Origin: Candidatus Pacearchaeota archaeon | Lineage (GTDB): Archaea; Nanobdellota; Nanobdellia; Pacearchaeales; GW2011-AR1 | Assembly: GCA_017609885.1 (NCBI GenBank) | Contig: JAFCDB010000017.1 | Coordinates: 1-38,598, forward strand | Length of the DNA stretch: 38,598 nt | Direction: 5' to 3' | In this document: one piece after another, positions 24,403 to 32,541 of the stretch | How positions within the stretch are numbered: position 1 is the stretch's first letter | Layout of the letters: each line of letters starts with the position of its first letter | Notes under the pieces: model-generated | Told to the model about the DNA's origin: nothing | Seen by the model: only the letters and a program-made list of their open reading frames with translations | The model's database searches: none | Translations under genes and position numbers: made by a program

Positions 24403-24560
24403 CGCTGTTTCTTTAACTCGCGATCTGACTTGCTTTTCTTTCCTTTCTAATCTTTCTCACCACTCGTCAAATCATTCGCCCGCAAACCATCCCGAGTCGA
24501 ACTTCGTCCGACTGATTTTAATAAAAAAGAAACAGCGAATTAATTAATTTGGGATGGAGT
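24403..24560. repeat. GC-rich inverted-repeat element, family B copy 1
   Basis: CGCTGTTTCTTT (24403-24414) is inverted as AAAGAAACAGCG (24526-24537). Between them is a GC-richer stretch with CCACTCGTCAAATCATTCGCC and an AGTCG...CGACT hairpin. The right arm, from GTCCGACTGATTTTAATAAAAAA to AATTTGGGATGGAGTT, recurs at 35846-35895. It contains no ORF. The 318-bp gene gap 24333-24650 holds this element plus the promoters of the flanking divergent genes. Confidence 0.7.
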
Positions 24561-24650
24561 TTCAAGATTATTTTTATTTTTATTTTCATCAAAAAAAAGT
24601 AGCAACTTTCCGACGGCAAACTTTAAAAAGAAAGTTTTATTAACTAATTT

Positions 24651-25727
24651 ATGAAAAAGGTGATTGTATTTTTGTTTGGAATTCTTTTTTTAATTAACTT
24701 CACTACTGCAACAAATGTAGCTTATATTTATGAAAAAGATTTTAAAATTGATTTTAATATTCTTGGGGAGTTTATTTCAATGGGCATGAATGTTGATTTA
24801 ATCAAATCCTCGCAAATTACAGGGACTGATTTTTCAAATTATGATTTAATTTTTGTTGGAGATGAGCGCTTTGCAAACCCTATGCAGATTCCTGTTGATG
24901 ATGTGCCGAGCGTAATTATCAATCATTATCATGGTGTTGAATTCGGACTTCTTGATGGCGGAAGAATTTCACGACTTATTGCAAACCAACCATTAAAAGT
25001 TGATAATGGGGCAATAGATGTTTACACTTCATCTTGTTTTAAGCAGGGTGGTGTAGGATTAAGTTATTATTATTTATCAAATAGACACAAAAGTGCAGAT
25101 ATGATGAATGTTGCAAAAACTTCTGTCGGCTATCACACGCGATTGGGAGATGTTATTGCTTATTCTTCTGAAGAAGATAAATGTTTTTTTGGGATTGTTG
25201 AAAGTGATTTTTGGACTCTTGCTGCGAGCCAGATGTTTTATGATTGTGTTGATTTTGCAATTGGCAATATCCCTGAGGAACCAGAATGCATAGAAGATTC
25301 TGATTGTGCGGATGGAGAAATTTGCATTAAGGGAGTTTGCGAAGTTGAGGAGATTGAAGGAGGAGTTCATGATGTTATGTTGGATGATTTGAAAATTACA
25401 GATATGAACGGAACTTTAATTGAAGGAGAAGTGCCAGTATTATTTATGAATGAGAGTTATAAGATTTTAATTGATGTGTGGAATCTTGGAAATTATACAG
25501 AAGATGTATCTTTTGACGGCGAGATAAAACTTAACGACGAGGTTGTCGACACTTTCAGCCATGTTTCAGTTAGTGATTTAGGCCCAGGTGAAGAAAGAGA
25601 TGACAAAAAGAGAAAAATTGATTTTGATTTTGAGCCAGGTTATTATATAATTTCTATTGATGCAGTTGTTGCTGTTGATGACTTTCCTGCGAACAACGAA
25701 GTCATGATGGTTGTGCAAGTTGTTTAA
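24651..25727 (+). CDS. Secreted protein with a GTDFSN domain and CARDB-like tail (358 aa)
   Basis: A signal peptide (about 1-20) precedes an alpha/beta domain (22-205: NVAYIYEKDFKIDFNILGEFISMGMNVDLIKSSQITGTDFSNYDLIFVGDERF). This domain is shared with the N-terminus of the 997-aa protein downstream. A Cys motif ECIEDSDCADGEICIKGVCE follows, then a beta-sandwich like CARDB/NEW3 domains (LKITDMNGTLIEGEVPVLFMNESYKILIDVWNLGNYTEDV...DFPANNE). The shared domain looks Rossmann- or flavodoxin-like, but I cannot name a family. A TATA box (CTTTAAAAA, about 24620-24628) supports the ATG. There is no C-terminal anchor. Confidence 0.8.
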   Translation: MKKVIVFLFGILFLINFTTATNVAYIYEKDFKIDFNILGEFISMGMNVDLIKSSQITGTDFSNYDLIFVGDERFANPMQIPVDDVPSVIINHYHGVEFGLLDGGRISRLIANQPLKVDNGAIDVYTSSCFKQGGVGLSYYYLSNRHKSADMMNVAKTSVGYHTRLGDVIAYSSEEDKCFFGIVESDFWTLAASQMFYDCVDFAIGNIPEEPECIEDSDCADGEICIKGVCEVEEIEGGVHDVMLDDLKITDMNGTLIEGEVPVLFMNESYKILIDVWNLGNYTEDVSFDGEIKLNDEVVDTFSHVSVSDLGPGEERDDKKRKIDFDFEPGYYIISIDAVVAVDDFPANNEVMMVVQVV

Positions 25728-25744
25728 TTTGTTTAATGAAATAA

Positions 25745-25939
25745 TTAAAGAACTCCGTAACAATCTTCTCCATAAAGGTTTGCATAGAAATTGTCTTCGA
25801 AACTTGGACTTCGAATTAATCTTTTAAGTTTTTTATGGGCTATTTGTGTAACTGAAATTTCTCTTTCTAATCCTAAAACATACCTTTCGATATCTTGAAT
25901 TATTCTTTTTGATCTGGTAGGTCTTTCCACAATAAACAT
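25745..25939 (-). CDS. Hypothetical 64-aa protein
   Basis: MFIVERPTRSKRIIQDIERYVLGLEREISVTQIAHKKLKRLIRSPSFEDNFYANLYGEDCYGVL is basic and probably helical. I chose the ATG at 25939 rather than the track's TTG at 25948, because the TATA box TTTATAAATA (25961-25970) is centred 26 nt upstream of that ATG. I do not recognise it. It lies between two genes of the secretome cluster on the opposite strand, convergent with the 358-aa gene. Confidence 0.6.
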   Translation of the reverse strand: MFIVERPTRSKRIIQDIERYVLGLEREISVTQIAHKKLKRLIRSPSFEDNFYANLYGEDCYGVL

Positions 25940-26072
25940 AATAAACAAATCAATCGAAACTTTATAAATATTTGTTTAGGAAATATATTAATTTCATTAA
26001 AAAAAAGTAACAACAAAAAAATATTTTCTTAACGACAATAATGTTTAAATAGTGAATAGTGATGTTTTGCCT

Positions 26073-26681
26073 ATGGAAAAAAAGAATCTGTTTTTAGTTT
26101 TTGCATTATTTTTTATTTTTTTCTGTTTAATTTCAGTATCTGCAATTACTGGGAAAATTGGGAATGGGAGAATGACACTTAATTTAGAAACAGGCGAGAC
26201 ACTTGATAAGGCAATTCGGGTTATTAATGATAACGATGTTGCTCTTAATATAGAACTTTCTGCGTCAGGAGATTTAAAAGATGATATTGAAATTATTGAC
26301 GAAAGTTTTATTTTACAGCCAGGAGAAGAAAAAAATGCGAGATTTACAATAACTGCAAATGAACCTGGAACTTTTTTCAGCAGAGTAAATGTTCAGTTCA
26401 CTCCAGAGCAGGGAGGAAATGGGGTTGGTTTGGCTTCAGTAATTACAACAATAATCAGCGGTGAAACAAAAAACAAAATTTCTCAATTTGATATTGAAAA
26501 TTCTTTTAAGTTTTCAAGCAAGAAAACGCAATTAACTGCAATTTTACTGAGTATAAGTGCTTTAATGTTTTTAGTTTTCCTTATTGCCCTGTTTTATTAT
26601 TTAAAAAAAGATATTTCAAAAAAAGAAAAAGATAAGAAAAAGAATGCAGAGAAAATTAAAAAGGTTGTTGAAGAAAAATGA
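26073..26681 (+). CDS. Type I membrane protein with an extracytoplasmic Ig-like domain (202 aa)
   Basis: The start at 26073 (MEKKNLFLVFALFF...) is preferred over 26052, because a TATA box (TTTAAATA, about 26043-26050) lies 26 nt upstream. A signal peptide is followed by a single beta-sandwich domain (IGNGRMTLNLETGETLDKAIRVINDNDVALNIELSASGD...ILQPGEEKNARFTITANEPGTFFSRVNVQF) similar to NEW3-type domains. A transmembrane helix (LTAILLSISALMFLVFLIALFYYL) and a Lys-rich cytoplasmic tail follow. Its TGA overlaps the ATG of the 997-aa gene (ATGA), so the two are co-translated and probably function together at the surface. Confidence 0.85.
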   Translation: MEKKNLFLVFALFFIFFCLISVSAITGKIGNGRMTLNLETGETLDKAIRVINDNDVALNIELSASGDLKDDIEIIDESFILQPGEEKNARFTITANEPGTFFSRVNVQFTPEQGGNGVGLASVITTIISGETKNKISQFDIENSFKFSSKKTQLTAILLSISALMFLVFLIALFYYLKKDISKKEKDKKKNAEKIKKVVEEK

Positions 26682-29671
26682 AAAAAATTATTTTTGCTGT
26701 GTTTTGTATTTTGATTTTGCCTTTTGTTAATGCTGCAGATGTTGCTTATATTTTGGAAGATACTTCGGATGTAGATGCTCAATTTATTAATTCAATTAAT
26801 TCTCTTGGTTATACTTATGAATTAATTGATGATTCGCAAGTTGCAGGAACAGATTTTTCAAATCATGCATTTATCTTGGTTGGTGATGATAGTTTTTCTG
26901 ATTTTTACGCCGACATTATTGGTGAGAAACTTGCTGCAAACAAAGCGTTGATTTTGAATTCACATCATTATTACAAGCAAGGTTCAGACTGGCAGTGGGG
27001 CTGGAGCAGAGATTCTGGAAGTGTTACAAGCCCGACACAACTAAAACTTAATGGAATCGAATCTTGGATTTTAAATGGTATTCCACAAACTTTTTCAGCC
27101 TATACTGGAGAAGATGTTGACATAAAAACATATATATTGAAGGGACAAAAACCTGTAGGAATAAAAATTCTTGTTTACAAAAGCGGAAGCACAGTTTCCG
27201 ACGCTGTTGTTGCTTATGTTGAACCTGGAACAGAATATTTAAACGGGAGAGTTGCAGAAGGAAGAAGTGCTTTTATTGGAATTCCGCACAGCGAATTATG
27301 GACAAATGAAATAAAACTTCTTTTTGAGAATTCACTTGAGTGGATGCTTATTGGCGAAGATTTAGACGGTGATGGTTTTTTTAATGAAGATGACTGCGAC
27401 GACCACGACCCAACAGTAAATCCAAACGGAACTGAAATTCCTTATGATGGAATTGACCAAGATTGTAGTGGGGAAGATTGGAACGACCTTGATGAAGATG
27501 GGTATGTTGCAGAGATTGCAGGCGGGGATGACTGCGACGATAATAATCCTTGGGTAAATCCAGGTGCAGAGGATTTGACAATGAATTGTATTAATGATTT
27601 GCCAATTCAAATTTATGAAATTCCAGGACTTGAATGGCAGGAAGATTCTGAAATTGAAATTGATCTTTCAATTTATTTTGAAGACCCTGAAGAAGATGTT
27701 TTAGAATATGGGGTTTCAGAAACTTCTGAGGGCGAAGAAATTCTTTTAGAATTTTTTGGTGGTGTGGCGAGATTTACTCCTTCTGGAAATTGGAGTGGCG
27801 ACGACTGGATTATCTTCAGCATCGGCGACGGCGAAAACATAATTGAGAGCAACATTGTGACACTTACTGTAGCACCTGTGAATGACAACCCTGTTTTAGA
27901 TTTTATTGAAAGTATAATTGTGTTTGTAGGAGAAATTGTTTCAATTATTCCAAGTGCGGGCGATGTTGATGGAGATGATTTAACCTTTAGTTTTTCTTTT
28001 CCTTTAGATGAAAATGGGAATTGGCAGACACAAAGTGGGGATGAAGGCTTTTATGATGTAACTATAGTTGTTGATGATGGAAATGGGGGAATAGATAGTC
28101 AGGTGGTTGAGATTCTTGTTAAGGATGAGACTGTTCCGGTTGTTGAGTTGATTTCTCCTGTTGACGGAAGTGTATTTAATGTAAGAGAGGTTGAATTTGA
28201 TTTTCAAGCATCTGATAATGCAAATGTTTTGACATGCACTTTGTTTTCTAATAATATAATAATTGACTCTGTTTTAGTGGATATGGTTGGAGGTGTTGGA
28301 ACAGGACAATTTTTAGTAGAAGATTTTGCTGATGGTGTTTATGAGTGGAATGTGGAATGTTCAGATGCGACAAATACTGCTTTTGCTCCTGAGGATTTTA
28401 CATTTACAATTAATGCTCCTGATGCTCCTGTTTTTGAGCAAATTGGAAATAAAGAAGTTTATGAAAATCAGACATTGGAATTTGAAGTAAATGCAATTGA
28501 CCCTGAAGGAGACGATTTTGAAATTAGTGTTGAAAATATGCCTGCAGGTGCAACCTTCGAAAATCAAATTTTTAATTGGACTCCTGGTTTTGACCAAAGC
28601 GGAGTTTACAATGTGATTTTTATAGCAATAGATTCCGGTGGAATGGAAAGCAGAGAAACAATTACAATAACAGTGAATAATGTTCAACTTCCGTCGCAAT
28701 TTGATGATGCTCCTCAGTGTTTTGATAAAGACGAAAATATAAAAATCAGAATAAAAGAGCCAGATGACAATGATGATTTTGAAATTGGGGAGTTGATAAA
28801 TATTGAAATAGAAGTTGAAAATGAATTTGAAAAGGACTTGGATTTTGATGTTGAAGTTCATTTATATGATTTATATGAAGAAGAATCACTGGAAGATGAT
28901 AAGAAAGATGCAGAAATTGACGACGGTGACGAGGAAGAGTTTGAATTTGAGCTTGAGATTCCCCACGATATTGATGAAGATAATAAATTTGCAATTTATG
29001 TTTATGTTGAAAATGAGGAAGACAGATGCAATTCTGATTTTGTTGAGATTAAGATTGAAAGAGAGGACGAAGCAGTTGTGATAGATAGTTTTGTGATTTC
29101 TCCTTCAGAAGTTTCTCCTGGTAATGATGTTGAATTTGAGGTGAAAGTTTCTAATATTGGGGAAGAAGAGCAAGATGTTGTGATTGAGATTGTGAACTTG
29201 GAATTGGGATTGAATTTAGAAAGTGATAAATTTTTTGAACTTGGAGAATATGACGATAATGACGATAGTGAAACAAGAAGATTCATTTTTACGATTCCAG
29301 ATGACGCAGATAATGGAGAATATGAAATTCAAACAAGAGTTCATTTTTCTGGAGAAGTTGTGAGTGAGAGCGAAACTTTGGTTGTTAAGGAAAGCAGCGG
29401 AGGGGTTTTTACAGGTGGGGCAATTGATTTAGGGGTTGGGAGTGTTGCTCCGAGTTCAGATGCGGAATTTATCCAGCTTCAAGAAACAATTTCAACAACT
29501 CCTGTTGACGAAACAAAAATTCTCAGCAGAAAAAAACAACCAAGTTTTTTTCAAGTTATTGAAAATACTTCATGTTGCATCTGTGCTTTAAACGCAGTTT
29601 TAATTTTAGGAATTATAATAATTTTCTGGAGAATTGTGGTGTGGGTGGGGTATTTGAGGGGAGGAAGATGA
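26678..29671 (+). CDS. Giant surface protein with MopE-type Ca-binding repeats and Ig-like modules (997 aa)
   Basis: After the signal peptide (1-19) comes the GTDFSN domain (20-225), paralogous to that of the 358-aa protein. Two MopE-type metal-binding repeats follow: DLDGDGFFNEDDCDD..P.VNPNGTE..YDGIDQDC at about 228, and DLDEDGYVAE..GGDDCDDNNPWVNPGAED at about 270. Cadherin/Ig-like modules run from about 300 to 690, including a putative-Ig GVYNVIFIAIDSGGMES. A highly acidic stretch (EEESLEDDKKDAEIDDGDEEE) and CARDB-like sandwiches come next. A C-terminal anchor (NAVLILGIIIIFWRIVVWVGYLRGG, about 970-995) ends the protein. It is probably a Ca-dependent cell-surface protein. It starts by ATGA overlap with the 202-aa gene and overlaps the next small gene the same way. 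Confidence 0.88.
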   Translation: MKKIIFAVFCILILPFVNAADVAYILEDTSDVDAQFINSINSLGYTYELIDDSQVAGTDFSNHAFILVGDDSFSDFYADIIGEKLAANKALILNSHHYYKQGSDWQWGWSRDSGSVTSPTQLKLNGIESWILNGIPQTFSAYTGEDVDIKTYILKGQKPVGIKILVYKSGSTVSDAVVAYVEPGTEYLNGRVAEGRSAFIGIPHSELWTNEIKLLFENSLEWMLIGEDLDGDGFFNEDDCDDHDPTVNPNGTEIPYDGIDQDCSGEDWNDLDEDGYVAEIAGGDDCDDNNPWVNPGAEDLTMNCINDLPIQIYEIPGLEWQEDSEIEIDLSIYFEDPEEDVLEYGVSETSEGEEILLEFFGGVARFTPSGNWSGDDWIIFSIGDGENIIESNIVTLTVAPVNDNPVLDFIESIIVFVGEIVSIIPSAGDVDGDDLTFSFSFPLDENGNWQTQSGDEGFYDVTIVVDDGNGGIDSQVVEILVKDETVPVVELISPVDGSVFNVREVEFDFQASDNANVLTCTLFSNNIIIDSVLVDMVGGVGTGQFLVEDFADGVYEWNVECSDATNTAFAPEDFTFTINAPDAPVFEQIGNKEVYENQTLEFEVNAIDPEGDDFEISVENMPAGATFENQIFNWTPGFDQSGVYNVIFIAIDSGGMESRETITITVNNVQLPSQFDDAPQCFDKDENIKIRIKEPDDNDDFEIGELINIEIEVENEFEKDLDFDVEVHLYDLYEEESLEDDKKDAEIDDGDEEEFEFELEIPHDIDEDNKFAIYVYVENEEDRCNSDFVEIKIEREDEAVVIDSFVISPSEVSPGNDVEFEVKVSNIGEEEQDVVIEIVNLELGLNLESDKFFELGEYDDNDDSETRRFIFTIPDDADNGEYEIQTRVHFSGEVVSESETLVVKESSGGVFTGGAIDLGVGSVAPSSDAEFIQLQETISTTPVDETKILSRKKQPSFFQVIENTSCCICALNAVLILGIIIIFWRIVVWVGYLRGGR

Positions 29672-30009
29672 GTAAGGATAAATATAAATATACCGTGTAT
29701 GATGTTATGGGAACTGGAGTAGTAACTGGAGTAGTAATTGGATTAACATTATTTTTTGCTGGAACAACGTTGATGTCTTAGCGGAAAGTTGAACCTTTAG
29801 AATATGATGGAAGAAAAGGAGTTAGCGTTAGTTCTTATCGAAACCAATTGAATTTTTTAAAAAATGGTAATGGAGAGTATGTTTTAGCAACTGGTTGTAT
29901 TAGAACTTGTGAGGAAATTAAAAGACAGCAAGGGAAATTAGAGGAATTGAGTGCTGAGTTTGAAGAGAAGGAAAGAGAATATCTTTGTGAAGGGCGTTGT
30001 CTGGAATAA
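29668..30009 (+). pseudogene. Small membrane protein gene interrupted by an in-frame TAG
   Basis: The ATG overlaps the stop of the 997-aa gene (ATGA). The frame reads MSKDKYKYTVYDVMGTGVVTGVVIGLTLFFAGTTLMS, TAG (29779-29781), then 75 further sense codons RKVEPLEYDGRKGVSVSSYRNQLNFLKNGNGEYVLATGCIRTCEEIKRQQGKLEELSAEFEEKEREYLCEGRCLE to TAA at 30007. The joined 113-residue product is a coherent protein with one transmembrane helix, a Cys pair and a coiled-coil tail, so the stop is a recent loss or is read through. It is the last gene of a three-gene translationally coupled surface-protein operon. Confidence 0.65.
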
Positions 30010-30179
30010 GAAGTTTTTTGATTTTTACAAATTCCCATTAATTCGATTATCGTTGACACTCTCCTTTTCTCGCGATTTTCGCCTTTTTGCACCCTTTTTA
30101 TTCCCACTTGTCAAATCACTCGCCACCCAACAATTTTCGTAATAATCAAAACTCCGGACAACGCCTGGTGCAGGAAAAC
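30010..30179. other. Intergenic DNA with GC-rich pyrimidine-biased element
   Basis: I see no gene here. Around 30060-30140 the strand is rich in C/T with CTCGCGATTTTCGCC and CCACTTGTCAAATCACTCGCC. The latter differs at two positions from CCACTCGTCAAATCATTCGCC in the element at 24.4 kb. The rest is the upstream region of the SRP RNA gene. Confidence 0.5.
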
Positions 30180-30188
30180 CTTAAAAAC
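30180..30188 (+). promoter_or_regulatory. TATA box for SRP RNA
   Basis: CTTAAAAAC is centred about 24-26 nt upstream of the predicted RNA 5' end at 30208. Confidence 0.5.
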
Positions 30189-30207
30189 TCCTTATTCTCT
30201 ATAATTT

Positions 30208-30468
30208 TGTAGACAGGCTAGCGCGTTAGCTCTGCGCTGTTTGTTCGTGAGCTTTAGGCAGGCTGCAAGGAGGCGAGTGAACCAGTTTGTGTTTGGTCCT
30301 TGCTTTGACGATGAGATTTTGTCCTTCTCGATCTTGCTTCTGCTAACCGGGTCAGACCTTGATCGGAGCAGCCCTAAACAGGAACCAAGATGCTTGGAGG
30401 GTCGCAAAATTGAGGAAAAGTTTGGATAGCCATTCGCATTTTTGGTGAGCAAACCTCTGTGTCTACAC
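30208..30468 (+). ncRNA. Signal recognition particle RNA (7S RNA)
   Basis: Helix 8 holds the conserved SRP54-binding symmetric loop: GGGTCAGACCTTGATCGGAGCAGCCC, matching the GTCAG...AGCAG signature. The ends pair (TGTAGACA at 30208-30215 with TGTCTACA at 30460-30467) as helix 1 of archaeal SRP RNA. Before helix 8, GATGAGA...TTCTCGATC can form helix 6, the SRP19 site. The length of about 260 nt is at the short end for archaea. The helix 8 tip reads ACC-TTGAT-CGG rather than the usual GGAA tetraloop. The RNA targets signal-peptide proteins to the membrane, fitting the many exported proteins upstream. ORFs called across it are artefacts. Confidence 0.9.
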
Positions 30469-30474
30469 TTAAGA

Positions 30475-30618
30475 ATGGTTAAGAAAAAGATTTCTAAAAA
30501 AAACAAAGAGAATTTAGAATTTGCAAGGAGAACTGAAGAAACTTGGAAAAATATTGATGGAGGAAAGTTTACAATAATGGAATTTGATAAATTTATTAAG
30601 ATGTTAAGTAAATTGTAA
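30475..30618 (+). CDS. 47-aa antitoxin-like small protein
   Basis: MVKKKISKKNKENLEFARRTEETWKNIDGGKFTIMEFDKFIKMLSKL is too short for the track. The RRTEETWKNIDGGKFTIMEFDKFIKML segment resembles the C-terminal toxin-binding part of small archaeal antitoxins (R-T-E-E-x-W-x-x-x-x-x-G-x-x...EF). The ATG lies only 7 nt after the SRP RNA 3' end and no separate TATA box is visible, so it may be read through from the SRP promoter. No RelE- or VapC-like toxin follows. Confidence 0.5.
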   Translation: MVKKKISKKNKENLEFARRTEETWKNIDGGKFTIMEFDKFIKMLSKL

Positions 30619-30646
30619 TTTTAAAGAAGATAGATTGGCATAAAGA

Positions 30647-30766
30647 ATGACTAATCCCATTGTTTTGATTAAACTTTTTGAATACGAAGCATATCCTGAA
30701 GAAAATAGAGAAAATTCTCCTTTATCAAATTATTATAATAAACTGTTAAATCAAGATGAAAATTAA
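30647..30766 (+). CDS. 39-aa ORF, unknown
   Basis: MTNPIVLIKLFEYEAYPEENRENSPLSNYYNKLLNQDEN. It follows the antitoxin-like ORF by 28 nt. It could be a real small protein or the remnant of a lost partner gene. No motif is recognised. Confidence 0.3.
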   Translation: MTNPIVLIKLFEYEAYPEENRENSPLSNYYNKLLNQDEN

Positions 30767-30867
30767 TTACCACAAGAAATTATTTAAACTCAACTTCCAT
30801 TTCTAAAATATGTCAATGTCATTTCACAAATCCAATATATTAAATAAAAAGATAATGAATTAGTAAA

Positions 30868-31251
30868 ATGTCCCATCAATGTGTCCACTGCTCAAAAGTT
30901 TATCCAGATGCTTCAAAAGAACTGCTCGAAGGATGTAGCTGTGGCTCGCATTTTTTCTTTTATATCAAAAATGAACAAGTTGAAAAACTTAAAGAAGAAC
31001 CAATTGAAATCCCGCTAAACCAAGAAGAAAAACAAAAGATTGAAAAAGACGTCAGAGAGATTATGGGTGTTGAGAGAGAGGACGCGCCAGTTATCCTTGA
31101 CTTAGAGAGTATAAGAATTCTCGAGCCAGGGAAATTTGAAATTGATGTTGTGAACCTTTTTAACAAAAACAAACCGATAATTTATAAATTAGAAGAGGGA
31201 AAATATATTATTGATTTAGCATCAACATTAAAAATTAGCATGGAGAAATAA
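30868..31251 (+). CDS. Zn-ribbon protein of the archaeal OapC/DUF2072 type
   Basis: This 127-aa protein begins MSHQCVHCSKVYPDASKELLEGCSCGSHFFFYIK. It carries a zinc ribbon (C5, C8, C23, C25) and the GC-x-CG-x-x-FFFYI hallmark of a conserved archaeal family often annotated as Zn-ribbon protein (DUF2072/OapC). The C-terminal part is a small alpha/beta domain (APVILDLESIRILEPGKFEIDVVNLFNKNKPIIYKLEEGKYIIDLAS). The TAA is followed directly by the ATG of the CCA-adding enzyme, so the two form an operon; a link to RNA metabolism is inferred from that alone. A TATA box (ATATTAAATA) lies about 26 nt upstream. Confidence 0.8.
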   Translation: MSHQCVHCSKVYPDASKELLEGCSCGSHFFFYIKNEQVEKLKEEPIEIPLNQEEKQKIEKDVREIMGVEREDAPVILDLESIRILEPGKFEIDVVNLFNKNKPIIYKLEEGKYIIDLASTLKISMEK

Positions 31252-32541
31252 ATGAAAAAAATACTTGAACAAGAACTTGAGAAAATAAAAATTTCTGAGC
31301 AGGGAGAGGAATACTTAGAATCAATTGCAAAAAAGGTTATAGATAAATTAGGCAAAAAAATAAAAAAGAAAAATATTAACGCATCAATTTTTGTTGGAGG
31401 GAGTTTGGCAAAAAATACTATTATAAGAAAAAAGAAACATGACATTGATTTGTTTTTACGATTTGATAAAAAATATTCAGAAGAAGAAATAAAGAAACTT
31501 TTTAAGAAATTATTTTTTTGGTTCAGAGTTAAAGGGGAGAGGATGAAGGTTAGAAGGTTGCATGGTTCTCGAGATTATTATAAAATTTTGTTTAAGAGGA
31601 GTAATGTTGTTGTAGAAGTAGTTCCTTCTGTCAAAGTTTCAAAACCAGAAAAAGCAAGAAATCTTACAGACCTTTCTTATTTTCATGTTAATTATATTAA
31701 AAAACAGATGAGGGAAAATAAGAAACTGGGTGATGAAATCCGCCTAGCAAAATCTTTTTGTCATGGACAAAATTGCTACGGCGCAGAGTCATACATTAGA
31801 GGGCTTTCAGGATATGCAGTTGAACTTTTAGTATCTCATTACAAATCATTTAAAAAATTTCTAACTGAAATTTCAAAAGCCGACGGCAAAATTGTTTTAG
31901 ATCCAGGAAAACACTACAAAAACAGGGACGATATTTTCAAAAACTTAAATCCAACAAAAACAAAATCCCCTATTATTCTAATTGACCCTACATTTAAAGA
32001 GCGAAATGCTGCACGCGCACTTTCAAAAGAAACTTTCAAGAAACTTCAAAACGCAGCAAAAAAGTTCTTAAAAAATCCTTCAGAAGAATTTTTTGAACCT
32101 AAAAAAGTAAATCTCCTTGAATTCAGAACAAAAGCAAGAGATGAAAAAGGAATTTTCGCAGTTTTTGAGATTAAAACAAACAAACAGCCAGGAGATATTG
32201 CAGGAACAAAACTCTTCAAATTTTCAAAACTTTTATTAAAGGAAATTAAAAAATTTTATGATGTTGTTAAGTTTCAGTTTGACTATCTTGGTTTTAAAAA
32301 ATCTAGGGTTTATTTTGTTTTGAAAAAGAAAAAAGAAATAATTCTTTTAGGTCCTGAAATTCATCGGAAAAAGGCAGTTGCAAATTTTAAGAAAAAACAT
32401 CCGATTTGGTATGTTGAAGAAGGCAGGGTAAAAAGTAATAGAGCTACAGATACGCCAATAAGAAAATTTCTAAAATTTTTCAAAAAATCTCATAAAAGAA
32501 CAATGAAGCAGATGGCGATTAAGAAGGTGAGAATTGTTTAA
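31252..32541 (+). CDS. cca: CCA-adding enzyme (tRNA nucleotidyltransferase, class I)
   Basis: This 429-aa protein builds or repairs the 3' CCA of tRNA. The nucleotidyltransferase core has GGS (49-51) and D-I-D (64-66) followed by the third-carboxylate strand NVVVEVVPSVKV. A middle and tail domain typical of archaeal enzymes follows (KSFCHGQNCYGAESYIRGLSGYAVELLVSHYKSF; LDPTFKERNAARALSKETF-like segment). The length fits the family. It is essential here because the tRNA-Ile gene lacks an encoded CCA. It starts directly after the stop of the Zn-ribbon gene and overlaps the convergent hypothetical gene by 4 nt. Confidence 0.95.
   Translation: MKKILEQELEKIKISEQGEEYLESIAKKVIDKLGKKIKKKNINASIFVGGSLAKNTIIRKKKHDIDLFLRFDKKYSEEEIKKLFKKLFFWFRVKGERMKVRRLHGSRDYYKILFKRSNVVVEVVPSVKVSKPEKARNLTDLSYFHVNYIKKQMRENKKLGDEIRLAKSFCHGQNCYGAESYIRGLSGYAVELLVSHYKSFKKFLTEISKADGKIVLDPGKHYKNRDDIFKNLNPTKTKSPIILIDPTFKERNAARALSKETFKKLQNAAKKFLKNPSEEFFEPKKVNLLEFRTKARDEKGIFAVFEIKTNKQPGDIAGTKLFKFSKLLLKEIKKFYDVVKFQFDYLGFKKSRVYFVLKKKKEIILLGPEIHRKKAVANFKKKHPIWYVEEGRVKSNRATDTPIRKFLKFFKKSHKRTMKQMAIKKVRIV

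Noticed and set aside
30192-30506. ORFs of 104 aa (minus) and 62 aa (plus)
   Set aside because: They lie across the SRP RNA, whose conserved helix 8 and end pairing are clear.
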